Positions 32,683 to 46,231 of a stretch of 64,000 nt of DNA are shown here, piece by piece. Both the position numbers and the translations under genes were made by a program. This stretch comes from Hedera helix. Its lineage: Eukaryota; Streptophyta; Magnoliopsida; Apiales; Araliaceae. Under the pieces are notes generated by a model. That model worked only from the letters and a program-made list of their open reading frames with translations, was not told where the DNA came from and did no database searches. Positions within the stretch are counted from its first letter, which is position 1. Each line of letters begins with the position of its first letter. The stretch covers positions 15,282,001 through 15,346,000 of the forward strand of contig OX359280.1 of NCBI GenBank assembly GCA_947179155.2, written 5' to 3'.

Positions 32683-35600
32683 ATTCGTTTTACTACGTTT
32701 AGCTTCAAAAGGAGCAATCCAATAACACTCGTAATTAAAATAATTCTTACAACTAACCCGAGTATTTATTTAACGAAACCTTCTAAATATTTCCGAATTT
32801 CCTTTAATATTGCAAACAAATAGGTGATTTAGTGTCCTCTTACTTCGTTCTACCTTATTTACTGTCAAAAGGAGCAATTAAATCACCCGCGTAACTAAAA
32901 TGATTCTTACAACTCACGCAAGTCTTCCTTTAAGTAAACATTGTCGTTGTTTCATTATTTTCTTTAAATTCAAAAGAAAATATGTGATTTAGAGTCCTAT
33001 TACTTCGTTCTAACTTATCAAGCAACAAACTGAGCAATACAATCATTATCCCAACCAAAATGATGCGTACAACTCGCATAAGTCTTCACTTAAGGAAATC
33101 GTCTAATCGTTTTGTTGTTTCTTTGAAATTCGGAAACTAATAGGTGATATGGAACCCTACTATTTCGCGCAACTTTATTTAGCTTCAAAGTGAGCAATCC
33201 AGTCACTCTCGCCATCAAAATGATACGTATAACTAACACAAGTGTTTATTTAAGGAAACATTCTGGTTGTTTCTTTAAATCCACAAACGAATAGGTGCTT
33301 TAAAGCCCTACCACTTCGTTTTACTACGTTTAGCATTAAAAGGAGCAATCCAATAACACTCGCAATCAAAATGATCCTTACAACTAACCCGAGTATTTAT
33401 TTGAGGAAACCTTCTAAATATTTTCGAATTTCCTTTAATATTGCAAACAAATAGGTGATTTAGTGTCCTCTTACTTCGTTCTAACTTGTTTATCGTCAAA
33501 AGGAGCAATTGAATCAAGCTCACAACTAAATTGATTCTAACAACTCTCGCAACTCTTCCTTTAAGGATACATTGTCGTTGTTTCAGTATTTCCTTTAAAT
33601 TATCAAACAAATATCTGATATAGATTCCTTTTACTTCGTTCTGATTTGTCAAGCAACAAGTCGAGCAATCTAATCATTCTCGCAACCAAAATGATGCGTA
33701 CAACTTACATAAGTCTTCACTTAAGGAAATTGTCTAATCGTTTTGTTCTTTCTCTGAAAGACGAACTAATATGTGATATGGAACCCTACAATTTTGCTTA
33801 ACTTTTTTTAGCTTCAAAGTGAGCAATCTAGTCACTCTCACCATCAAAATGCTGCGTACAACTAACACAAGTCTTAATTTAAGGAAACTTTCTGGTTGTT
33901 TCATTATTTTCTTTAAATCTACTTACGAATAAGTGATTTAAAGCCCTACTACTTCAATTTACTACGTTTAGCTTCAAAAGGAGCAATCCAATAAAACTCG
34001 CAATCAAAATGATGCTTACAATTACCCTAATTATTTATTTAAGGAAACCTTCTAAATATTTCCGAATTTCCTTTAATATTGCAAACAAATAGGTGATTTA
34101 GAGTCCTCTTACTTTGTTCCACCTTATTTACTGTCAAAAGGAGCAATTGAATCACCCGCGTAACTAAAATGATTCTTACAACTCACGCAAGTCTTCCTTT
34201 AAGTAAACATTGTCGTTTTTTCATTATTTTCTTTAAATTCAAAAGAAAATATGTGATTTAGAGTCCTATTACTTCGTTCTAACTTATCAAGCAACAAACT
34301 GAGCAATCCAATGATTCTCGCAACCAAAATGATGCGTACAACTCACATAAGTCTTCACTTAAGGAAATCATTTAATCGTTTTGTTGTTTCTTTGAAATTC
34401 AGAAACTAATAGGTGATACGGAACCCTACTATTTCGCGCAAGTTTATTTAGCTTCAAAGTGGGCAATCCAGTCACTCTCGCCATCAAAATGATACGTATA
34501 ACTAACACAAGTGTTAATTTATGGAAACATTCTGGTTGTTTATTTAAATCCACAAACGAATAGGTGCTTTAAAGCCCTACCAATTCGTTTTACTACGTTT
34601 AGCTTCAAAAGGAGCAATCCAATAACACACGCAATCAAAATGATCCTTACAACTAACCCGAGCATTTATTTAAGGAAAACCATCTAACTATATCTAAATT
34701 TCCTTTAATATTGCAAACAAATAGGTGATTTAGAGACTTCTTGCTTTGTTCTAATTTGTTTATCGTCAAAAGGAGCAATTGAATCACCCTCGCAACTAAA
34801 ACGATTCTTACAACTCACTCAAGGCTTCCTTTATGTAAACATTTTCGTCGTTTCATTATTTCCTTTAAATTCTCAAGCAAATATGTGATTTAGAGTCCTA
34901 TTACTTCATTCTAATTTTTCAAGCAACAAACTGAGCAATCCAATCATTCTCGCAATCAAAATGAAGCGTACAACTCACATAAGTCTTTATTTAAGGAAAT
35001 TGTCTAATTGTTTTGATGTTTCTTTGAAATTCGAATAGTAATAGGTGATTCGGAACCATACTATTTTGCTTAACTTTATTTATCTTCAAAGTGAGCAATC
35101 CAGTCATTCTCGCCATCAAAATAATACGTACAACTAAAACATGTCTTAATTTAAGAAAACCTTATAGTTGTTTTTTTTAATCCATAAACTTGGTGATTGA
35201 AAGCCCTACTACTTCGTTTTGCTACGTTTAGCTTCAAAAGAAGCAATCCAATAACACTCACAATCAAAATGATGCTTACAACTAACCCGGATATTTATTT
35301 AAAGAAACCTTCTAAATATTTTTGAATTTCCTTTAATATCATAAACAATTAGTTGATTTAGAGTCCTCTTACTTCGTTTTAACTCGTTTATCATCAAAAG
35401 AAGTTATTGAATCAACCTCACAACTAAAATGATTCTTACAACTCATGCAAATCTTCTTTTAAGGAAACATTGTCGTCGTTTTAATATTTCCTTTAAATTC
35501 TCAAGCAAATAATTGATTTAGAGTCCTATTACTTCGTTCTAATTTGTCAAGCAAGAAACCGAGCAATCCGATTTTCGCAACCAAAATGATGTGTACAACT

Positions 35601-38600
35601 CACATAAGTCTTTATTTAAGGAAATTGTCTAATTATTTTGTTGTTTCTTTGAAATTCGGAAACTAATAGGTGATATAGAACCCTACTATTTCTCTCAACT
35701 TTGTTTAGCTTCAAAGTGAGTAATCTAGTCACTCTCGCCATCAAAATGATACGTACAACTAACATAAGTCTTAATTGAAGAAAACCTTCTGGTTATTTTC
35801 TTTAAATCTACAAACGAATAAGTGATCTAAAGCCCTACTACTTCGTTTTACTACGTTTAGCTTAACAAGGAGCAATCCAATAACACTCGCAATCAAAATG
35901 ATGCTTACAACTAACCCAAATATTTATTTAAGGAAACCTTCTAAATATTTTTGAATTTCCTTTAATATTGCAAAAAATTAGATGATTTAGAGTCCGCTTA
36001 CTTCGTTTTAACTTGTTTATCTTCAAAATGAGTAATTGAATCAACCTCACAACGAAAATGATTTTTACAACTCACGCAAGTCTTCCTTTAAGGAAACATT
36101 GTCGTCGTTTTATTATTTCCTTTAAATTCTTAAGCAAATATGTTCTTTAGGGTCCTATTACTTCGTTCTAATTAGTCAAGCAACAAACCGAGCAATCCAA
36201 TCATTCTCGCAACCAAAATCATACGTACAACTCACATAAGTCTTTATTTAAGGAAATTGTCTAATTGTTTTGTTGTTTCTTTGAAATTCGGAAGCTAATA
36301 GGTGATTTGGAACCCTACTATTTCGCGCAACTTTGTTTAGCTTCAAAGTGAGTAATCTAGTCACTCTTGCCATCAAAATGATACGTACAACTAACATAAG
36401 TCTTAATTTAAGAAAACCTTCTGCTTGTTTCGTTATTTTCTTTATATGCACAAACGAATAGGTGATTTAAAGCCCTAATATTTCGTTTTACTACGTTTAG
36501 CTTCAAAAGGAGCAATCCAATAACACTCGCAATCAAAATAATGCTTACAACTAGCCTGAGTATTTATTTAAGGAAACCTTCTAAATATTTCTGAATTTCC
36601 TTTAATATTGCAAACAAATAGGTGATTTAGAGTCCTCTTACTTCGTTCTAACTTGTTTATCGTCAAAAGGAGGAATTGAATCAACCTCGCAACTAAAATG
36701 ATTCTTACAACTCACGCAAGTCTTCCTTTATGGAAACATTTTCGTCGTTTCATTATTTCCTTTAAATTCTCAAGCAAATATGTGATTTAGAGTCCTAATA
36801 CTTTGTTCTAATTTGTCAAGGAACTAACCGAGCAATCCAATCATTCTCGCAACCAAAATGATGCGTACAACTCACATAAGTATTTATTTAAGGAAATTAT
36901 CTCATTGTTTTGTTGTTTCTTTGAAATTCGAAAACTAATAGGTGATTTGGAACCCTACTATTTCACTTAACTTTATTTAGCTTCAAAGTGAGCAATCCAG
37001 TCACTCTCGCCATCAAAATAATACGTATAACTAAAACATGTCTTAATTTAAGAAAACCTTCTAGTTGTTTCTTTAAATCCATAAACGAATAGGTGATTTA
37101 AAGCCCAACTACTTCGTTTTACTACGTTTAGCTTCAAAAGGAGCAATCCAATAACACACGCAATCAAAATGATGCTTACAACTAACCCGAATATTTATTT
37201 AAGGAAACCTTCTAAATATTTTTGAATTTCCTTTAATATTGCAAAAAATTAGATGATTTAGAGTCCTCTTACTTCGTTTTAACTTGTTTATCTTCAAAAT
37301 GAGTAATTGAATCAACCTCACAACAAAAATGATTTTTAAAACTCACGCAAGTCTTCCTTTAAGGAAACATTGTTGTCGTTTTATTATTTCCTTTAAATTC
37401 TTTAGCAAATATGTGCTTTAGGGTCCTATTACTTCGTTCTAATTAGTCAAGCAACAAACCGAGCAATCCAATCATTCTCGCAACCAAAATCGTGCGTACA
37501 ACTCACATAAGTCTTTATTTAAGGAAATTGTCTAATTGTTTTGTTGTTTCTTTGAAATTCGGAAGCTAATAGGTGATTTGGAACCCTACTATTTCGCTCA
37601 ACTTTGTTTATCTTCAAAGTGAGTAATCTAGTCACTCTCGCCATCAAAATGATACGTACAACTAACATAAGTCTTAATTTAAGAAAACCTTCTGGTTGTT
37701 TCGTTATTTTCTTTAAATGCACAAACGAATAGGTGATTTAAAGCCCTACTACTTCGTTTTACTACGTTTAGCTTCAAAAGGAGCAATCCAATAACATTCG
37801 CAATCAAAATAATGCTTACAACTAACCTGAGTATTTATTTAAGGAAACCTTCTAAATATTTCTGAATTTCCTTTAATATTGCAAACAAATAGGTGATTTA
37901 GTGTCCTCTTACTTCGTTCTAACTTGTTTATCGTCAAAAGGAGGAATTGAATCAACCTCGCAACTAAAATGATTCTTACAACTCACGCAATTCTTCCTTT
38001 ATGGAAACATTTTTGTCGTTTCATTATTTCCTTTAAATTCTCAAGCAAATATGTTATTTAGAGTCCTATTACTTCGTTCTAATTTTTCAAGTAACAAACT
38101 GAGCAATCTAATCATTCTCGCAATCAAAATGATGCGCACAACTCACATAAGTCTTTATTTAAGGAAATTGTCTAATTGTTTTGGTGTTTCTTTGAAATTC
38201 GAAAACTAATAGGTGATTTGGAACCCTACTATTTCGCTTAACTTTATTTAGCTTAAAAGTGAGCAATCCAGTCACTCTTGGCATCAAAATAACACGTACA
38301 ACTAAAACATGTCTTAATTTCAGGAAACCTTCTAGTTGTTTCTTTAAATCCATAAAATAAATTAGTGATTTAAAGCCCTACTACTTCGTTTTACTACGTC
38401 TAGCTTTAAAAGGAGCAAGCCAATTACACTCGCAATCAAAATGATGCTTACAACTAACCCGAGTATTTATTTAAAGAAACCTTCTAAATATTTTTGAATT
38501 TCCTTTAATATTGCAAACAATTAGGTGATTTAGAGTCCTCTTACTTCGGTTTAACTTGTTTATCGTCAAAAAGAGCAATTGAATTAACCTCACAACTGAA

Positions 38601-41600
38601 ATGATTCTTACAACTCACGCAAGTCTTCCTTTAAGGAAACATTGCCGTCGTTTTATGATTTCCTTTAAATTCTCAAGCAAGTATGTGATTTAGAGTCCTA
38701 TTATTTCGTTCTAATTTGTCAAGCAAGAAACCGAGCAATCCAATCATTCTCGCAACCAAAACGATGCGTACAACTCACATAAGTCTTTATTTAAGGAAAT
38801 TGTCTAATTGTTTTGTTGTTTCTTTGTACTTCGGAAACTAATAGGTGATATGGAACCTTACTATTTCGCTCAACTTTGTTTAGCTTCTAAGTGGGTAATC
38901 TGGTCACTCTCGCCATCAAAATGATATGTACAACTAACATAAGTCTTAATTTAAGAAAACCTTCTGGTTGTTTCGATATTTTCATTAAATCCACAAACGA
39001 ATAGGTGATTTAAAGCCCTACTACTTCGTTTTACTACGTTTAGCTTCAAAAGGAGCAATCCAATAATAGTCGCAATCAAAATAATGCTTACAACTATCCT
39101 GAGTATTTATTTAAGGAAACCTTCTAAATATTACTGAATTTCCTTTAATATTGCAAAAAAATAGGTGATTTAGAGTCCTCTTACTTCGTTATAACTTGTT
39201 TATCGTGAAAAGGAGCAATTGAATCAACCTCGCAACTAAAATGATTCTTACAACTCATGCAAGTCTTCCTTTAAGGAAACATTGTCATCGTTTTATTATT
39301 TCCTTTAAATTCTCACGCAAATATGTGATTTAGAGTCCTATTACTTCTTTCTAATTTGTCACGCAACAAACCGAGCAATCCAATCATTCTCGCAACCAAA
39401 ATGATGCGTACAACTCACATAAGTCTTCACTTAAGGAAATCGTCTAATGATTTTGTTGTTTCTTTGAAATTCGAAAACTAATAGGTGATATGGAACCTTA
39501 CTATTTCGCTCAACTTTGTTTAGCTTTAAAGTGAGCAATCCAGTCACTCTCGCCATCAAAATGACACATACAACGAACACAAGTCTTAATTTAAGGACAC
39601 CTCTTGGTTGTTTCGTTATTTTCTTTAAATCCACAAACGAATGGGTGATTTAAAGCCCCACTACGTCATTTTACTATGTTTAGCTTCAAAAGGAGCAATC
39701 CAATAACACTTGCAACCAAAATGATGCTTACAAGTAACCCGACTATTTATTTAAGGAAACCTTCTACATATTTTTGAATGTCCTTTAATATTGCAAACAA
39801 ATAGGTGATTTAGAGTCCTCTTACATCGTTCTAACTTGTTTATTGTCAATAGGAGCAATTGAATCAACCTCGCATCTAAAATGATTCTTACAACTCACGC
39901 AAGTCTTTCTTTAAGGAAACATTGTCGTCGTTTCATTATTTCCTTTACATTCTCAAACAAATATGTGATTTAGAGTCCTAATACTTCGTTCTAATTTGTC
40001 AAGCAACTAACCGAGCAATCCAATCATTCTCGCAACCAAAATGATGCGTACAACTCATGTAAGTCTTTATTTAAGGAAATTGTCTAATCGTTTTGTTGTT
40101 TCTTTGAAATTCGGAAACTAATAGGTGATATGGAACCCTAATATTTCGCTCAACTTTGTTTAGCTTCAAAGTGGGTAATCCAGTCACTCTCGCCATCAAA
40201 ATGATACGTACAACTAACACAAGTCTTAATTTAAGAAAACCTTCTGGTTGTTTCTTTAAATCCACAAACGAATAGGTGATTTAAAGCCCAACTACTTCAT
40301 TTTACTACGTTTAGCTTCAAAACGAGCAATCCAATAACACTCGCAATCAAAATAATGCTTACAACTAACCTGAGTAGTTATTTAATGAAACCTTCTAAAT
40401 ATTTCTAAATTTCCTTAATAGTGCAAACAAATAGGTGATTTAGAGTCCTCTTACTTTGTTTTAACTTGTTTATCGTCAAAAGGAGCAATTGAATCTACCT
40501 CGAAAATAAAATGATTCTTACAACTCACGCAAGTCTTCCTTTAAGGAGACATTGTCGTCATTTCATTATTTCCTTTAAATTCTCAAGTAAATATGTGATT
40601 TCGAGTCCTATTACTTCGTTCTAATTTGTGAAGCAATAAACTGAGCAATCCAATCATTCACTAAACCAAAATGATGTGTACAACTCACATAAGTCTTTAT
40701 TTAAGGAAATTGTCTAATCGTTTTGTTGTTTCTTTGAAATTCGGTAACTAATAGGTGATATAGAACCCTACTATTTCGCTCAACTTTGTTTAACTTCAAA
40801 GTGAGCAATCCAGTCAATCTCACCATCAAAATGACACGTACAACAAACACAAATCTTAATTTAAGGAAACCTTTGGGTTGTTTCGTTATTTTCTTTAAAT
40901 GCACAAACGAATGGGTGATTTAAAGCCCTACTACTTCGTTTTACTATGTTTAGCCTCAAAAGGAGCAATCCAATAACACTTGCAATGGAAATGATGCTTA
41001 CAACTAACCCGAGTATTTATTTAAGAAAACTTTCTAAATATTTTTGAATTTCATTTAATATTGCAACCAAATAGGTGATTTAGACTCCTCTTACATCGTT
41101 CTAACTTGTTTATTGTCAAAAGCAGCAATTGAATCAACCTCACATCTAAAATGATTCTTACAACTCACGCAAGTCTTCCTTTAAGGAAACATTGTCGTCG
41201 TTTCATTATTTCCTTTAAATTCTCAAGCAAGTATGTGGTTTTAAGTCCTATTACTTCGTTCTAATTTGTGAAGCAATAAACCGAGAAATCCAATCGTTCT
41301 AGCAACCAAAATCCTGCGTACAACTCACATAAGTCTTCACTTAAGGAAATCGTCTAATCGTTTTGTTGTTTCTTTGAAATTCGGAAACTAATAGGTGATA
41401 TGGAACCTTACTATTTCACTCAACTTTGTTTAGCTTCGAAGTGAGCAATCCAGTCACTCTCGCCATCAAAATGACACATACAACGAACACAAGTCTTAAT
41501 TTAAGGAAACCTTTTGGTTGTTTCGTTATTTTCTTTAAATTCACAAACGAATAGGTGATTTAAAGCCCTACTACTTCGTTTTACTATGTTTAGCTTCAAA

Positions 41601-43503
41601 AGGAGCAATCTAATAACACTTGCAAGCAAAATGATGCTTACAACTAACAAGAGAATTTATTTATGGAAACCTTCTAAATATTTTTGAATTTCCTTTAATA
41701 TTGCGAACAAATAGGTGATTTAGAGTCCTCTTACATCGTTCTAACTTGTTTATTGTCAAAAGGAGCAATTGACTCAACCTCACATCTAAAATGATTCTTA
41801 CAACTCACGCAAGTCTTCCTTTAAGGAAACATTGTCGTTGTTTCATTATTTCCTTTAAATTCTCAAGCAAGTATGTGATTTTGAGTCTTATTACTTTGTT
41901 CTAATTTGTGAAGCAATAAACCGGGCAATCCAATCATTCTCACAACCAAAATCATGAGTACAACTCACATAAGTCTTCACGTAAGGAAATCGTTTAATCG
42001 TTTTGTTGTTTCTTTGATATTCGGAAACTAATAGGTGATATTGAACCTTACTATTTCCCTTAACTTTGTTTAGCTTCAAATTGAGCAATCCAGTCACTCT
42101 CCCCATCAAAATGACACGTACAACGAACACAAGTCTTAATTTAAGGAAACCTTTTGGTTATTTCGTTATTTTCTTTAAATGCACAAACGAATGGGTGATT
42201 TAAAGCCCTACTACTTTGTTTTACTATGTTTATCTTCAAAAAGAGCAATCCAATAAAACTTGCAATCAAAATGATTCTTACAACTAACCCGAGTATTTAT
42301 TTAAGGAAACCTTCTACATATTTTTGAATTTTATTTAATATTGCAACCAAATAGGTGATTTAGACTCCTCTTACATCGTTCTAACTTGTTTATTGTCAAA
42401 AGGAGCAATTGAATCAACCTCACATCTAAAAGGATTCTTACAACTCACGCAAGTCTTCCTTTAAGGAAACATTATCGTCGTTTCATTATTTCCTTTAAAT
42501 TCTCAAGCAAATATGTGTTTTAGAGTCCTAATACTTCGTTCTAATTTGTCAAGCAACTAACCGAGCAATCCAATCATTCTCGCAACCAAAATGATGCGTA
42601 CAACTCACATAAGTCTTTATTTAAGGAAATTGTCTAATCGTTTTGTTGTTTCTTTGAAATTCGGAAACTAATAGGTGATATATAACCCTACTATTTCGCT
42701 CAACTTTGTTTAGCTTCCAAGTGAGCAATCCAATCAATCTTGCCATCAAAATGACACGTACAACGAAAACAAGTCTTAATTTAAGGAAACCTTTGGGTTG
42801 TTTCATTATTTTATTTAAATGCACAAACGAATGGGTGATTTAAAGCCCTACTACTTCGTTTTACTGTGTTTAGCTTCAAAAGGAGCAATCCAATAACACT
42901 TGCAATCAAAATGATGCTTACAACTAACCCGAGTATTTATTTAAGGAAACCTTCTAAATATTTTTGAATTTCATTTATTTTTTGCAACCATATAGGTGAT
43001 TTAGACTCCTCTTACATCGTTCTAACTTGTTTATTGTCAAAAGGAGCAATTGAATCAACCTCCCATCTAAAATGATTCTTACAACTTACGCAAGTCTTCC
43101 TTTAAGGAAACATTGTCGTCGTTTCATTATTTCCTTTAAATTCTCAAGCAAATATGTGATTTAGAGTCCTAATACTTCGTTCTAATTTGTCAAGCAACTA
43201 ACCGAGCAATCCAATCATTCTCGCAACCAAAATGATGTGTACAACTCACATAAGTCTTTATTTAAGGAAATTGTCTAATCGTTTTGTTGTTTCTTTGAAA
43301 TTCGGAAACTAATAGGTGTTATGGAACCCTACTATTTCGCTCAACTTTGTTTAGCTTCAAAGTGGGCAATACAGTCACTCTCGCCATTAAAATGATACGT
43401 ACAACTAACATAATTCTTAATTTAAGGAAACCTTCTGGTTGTTTCTTTAAATCCACAAATAAATAGGTTATTTAAAGCCCTACTAATTCGTTTTACTACG
43501 TTT
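32683..43503. repeat. Satellite array block 3 (about 17 HOR units, mixed 631/640 bp)
   Basis: This is the largest uninterrupted block. Type A monomer starts are at 32714, 33344, 33983, 34614, 35243, 35872, 36512, 37143, 37783, 38414, 39054, 39694, 40325, 40964, 41604, 42244 and 42884. Spacings are about 630 or 640. The difference is 9 bp in monomer D, where GTTTCGTTATTTTCTTT versus GTTTCTTT is seen. Monomers A, B and C are 160 bp each (34614, 34774, 34934, 35094). Minus-strand frames of 61-114 codons recur once per HOR and are artefacts of the repeat. Confidence 0.96.
43499..43503. repeat. Left target-site duplication CGTTT of the 43504-61831 nest
   Basis: Satellite CGTTT precedes the LTR start at 43504. 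The right side at 61832-61836 reads CGTTA followed by AGCTTCAAAAGG. The uninterrupted satellite reads CGTTTAGCTTC, so this is one insertion site with one later substitution. Confidence 0.7.
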
Positions 43504-44775
43504 TGTTGGTTTGCAAAAATATGACACACATCTAATCAAATTATGTAATCGCAACGGAAGCAATAAAATCATATTTTAAAATTTTTGTACAAACCAATAA
43601 CCTGGATCTTTCTTATGCGACTATTATTAATTGTGGAAGGATAAAAGAATTTATACCTTTGTAGAATCAAGCTTCCACGGGTACAAGTTCATCTCCCTTT
43701 AATCTTTCACTTTCTTCTTCAAATTCACCGATTAGATTCCACGGATCAATGTTAGCTCCCCAAGTGTGAAGCCTCTAGAGGCGATCCACCAAGAGATCTA
43801 TGAATAAAAAAAGTGGATTATGGTTTCTCCAAACCATGGGGGGCTAGCCCTAATTCTCTCTCTCTCTCTCTCTCTAAATCCTTAGATGTAGAGAATTATG
43901 GAGTACTCTCTCTCTACTAATAAAAGAGTGTGTAACCTTTCTCTATGATAAGACTCATCTTATTTATAGATATAGTCAACCCTCCTAAACTATTTAGGAT
44001 TAGGGTTTTAATTTAATTCTCAATTTAATTAAGCACTAAATTAATTAATTAATTACAATTCCCTAAACCTTTTAGGAACTTAATTATTTAATAATTAGAG
44101 TACTTCTTATTAATTAATTACTAAACCATTTAGTAACTTAATTAATTATTATAATTATAATTCCTAAACTATTTAGGAACTTAATTATTTAATTATAATA
44201 TTACTACTTATTAATTAATTCGTAAACCATTTAGGAACTAAATAATAATACTAGTAATTATAATAATTGTAATAATAATAAGACTCCTCTTATTAATTTA
44301 TAATTAATATTTCTAAAATACTAAATTATAAATATTAAGCTATTTAATTTATTCTATCACCATAGTATAAATTAAATGTACTTAATTTATTATTACGATT
44401 ATGTCATCCACTACTAAAATGAATATTACTCTTTTACGGTGTGACCCTTTAGGTTCTCCATATTAAACCAGTTGTATAATAAATAAATTAGAACAATTCT
44501 AATTCATTTATTATGAATTAACTTTTTAATTCAGAATAAATAATTATTCCACAATAAAGGTAAGCCCCCTTAGCGATTAGTCGACTTTTCAGATAATATA
44601 GATTTCAACATTTAATCGTAAAAGAACCTTTTAGCAAATAGTTACCGTATAATTCAATCCTTCTACCATACAATGTCCCAATCAAATATAAGACATAGAA
44701 TTTCTATCAAGTCTTATTAATTTGATCATATGCATTTTAATTCACAAATACACAACTGTAGTTAATGTAAATTAG
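43504..44775 (-). mobile_element. Partial copia LTR, subfamily B, minus strand (outer nest, left)
   Basis: It starts TGTTGGTTTGCAAAAATATG in satellite and runs to TTAATGTAAATTAG, where it breaks off about 1.27 kb into the LTR. It is more diverged than copy 2 LTRs (for example CAAGTGTGAAGCC). It contains the hairpin array (about 43985-44240) and a CT-rich run near 43856. Confidence 0.88.
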
Positions 44776-45486
44776 AATTTATACCTTTGTACAATCAAGC
44801 TTCCACGGGTACAAGTTCATCTCCCTTTTAATCTTTCACGTTCTTCTTCAAATTCACCGATTAGATTCCACGGATCAATGTTAGCTCCCCAAGTGTGAAG
44901 CCTCTAGAGGTGATCCATCAAGAGATCTATGAATTAAAGAAGTGGATTATGATTTCTCCAAACCATGGGTGGCTAACCCTAATTCTCTCTCTCTCTTTAA
45001 CTCCTTAGATGTAGAGAATTATGGAGTACTCTCTCTCTACTAATAAAAGAATGTGTAACCTTCATCTATGATAAGACTCATCTTATTTATAGATATAGTC
45101 AACCCTCCTAAACTATTTAGGATTAGGGTTTTAATTTAATTCTCAATTTAATTAAGAACTAAATTAATTAATTACAATTCCTAAACCTTTTAGGAACTTA
45201 ATTATTTAATAATTAGAGTACTTCTTATTAATTAATTACTAAACCATTTAGTAACTTAATTAATTATTATAATTATAATTCCTAAACTATTTAGGAACTT
45301 AATTATTTAATAATAATATTACTACTTATTAATTAATTCCTAAACCATTTAGGAACTAAATAATAATACTAGTAATTATAATAATAGTAATAATAATAAG
45401 ACTCCTCTTATTAATTTATAATTAATATTTCTAAAATACTAAATTATAACTATTAAGTTATTTAATTTATTCTATCACCATAGTAT
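44776..45486 (-). mobile_element. Second partial copy of the same LTR segment
   Basis: From AATTTATACCTTTGTACAATC the sequence repeats what began near 43650, so an internal LTR segment is duplicated head-to-tail. The junction has short AGAA-like microhomology. It ends at CACCATAGTAT, where a forward copia LTR begins. Confidence 0.85.
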
Positions 45487-46231
45487 TGAAAGTAGTATGC
45501 CCTTAAGTCAATCACATTTAATGTGATAAGCATATACTTTGTAATCTTGTTCGTTTATTAATAAAAGAATCAAGACATTTCTTTATTCATGATTAATTAC
45601 TTGAATTAATCAAATGGATAAACCCATAGTTTTTTAGCAATGCTTTTAGAACCATGATGAGGATCATGCTAATGAGATCTAAATTCAAGATGACTCAAAA
45701 CTAAAATTGTTCCTAATCGTTGGATCACTAAAATGGGGATTAGTGAATCCGGATAGATTAGTACATACTATGCTTGCTCTTATGAAGAGGATGATTGATC
45801 TCATAATCATTTGTGTAGAGACACTAAAGCAAGTATGTAGGTGCTTATTAGAGAATAAGTTCACTGAACGTGACTCGCTCAAGGAACGCCTAATGGAGTC
45901 TTACTTGCCTGTCAATAGGAGTTCCTTTTGTGATAGTAGTACAAGTGATCCTTGGACTTGAGATCATCATAGTATCTTGTGTATGATGAATTATGTTTTG
46001 ACATATTCCTTAAAACCTTTAGGGTGTATCAAAGGGTATGATCGGATATAATAAGTCATACATGAAGATAGGTGAATGATCAACAAAGAATCTACCACTT
46101 CTAGTAAAAGAAGAAAATGTCATATGCGATTCGATAAATGATAACTCAGTAGTCCTTGGCCAAGGCAGAATGAAAATTAGAAAGTAGTTTCTAATTTATA
46201 TTAATTCGAGTTATTCATTTAAGGATCGAAA

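Noticed and set aside
45707..45961. 84-codon frame MFLIVGSLKWGLVNPDRLVH... seen repeatedly (10999, 29236, 46460, 58409, 61363) on the LTR sense strand, and 65-codon frames opposite it.
   Set aside because: It sits at the start of each copia LTR. Conservation equals that of the surrounding LTR, and reading frames are open on both strands, so it is explained by LTR copying. A leader peptide cannot be strictly excluded but is not supported.
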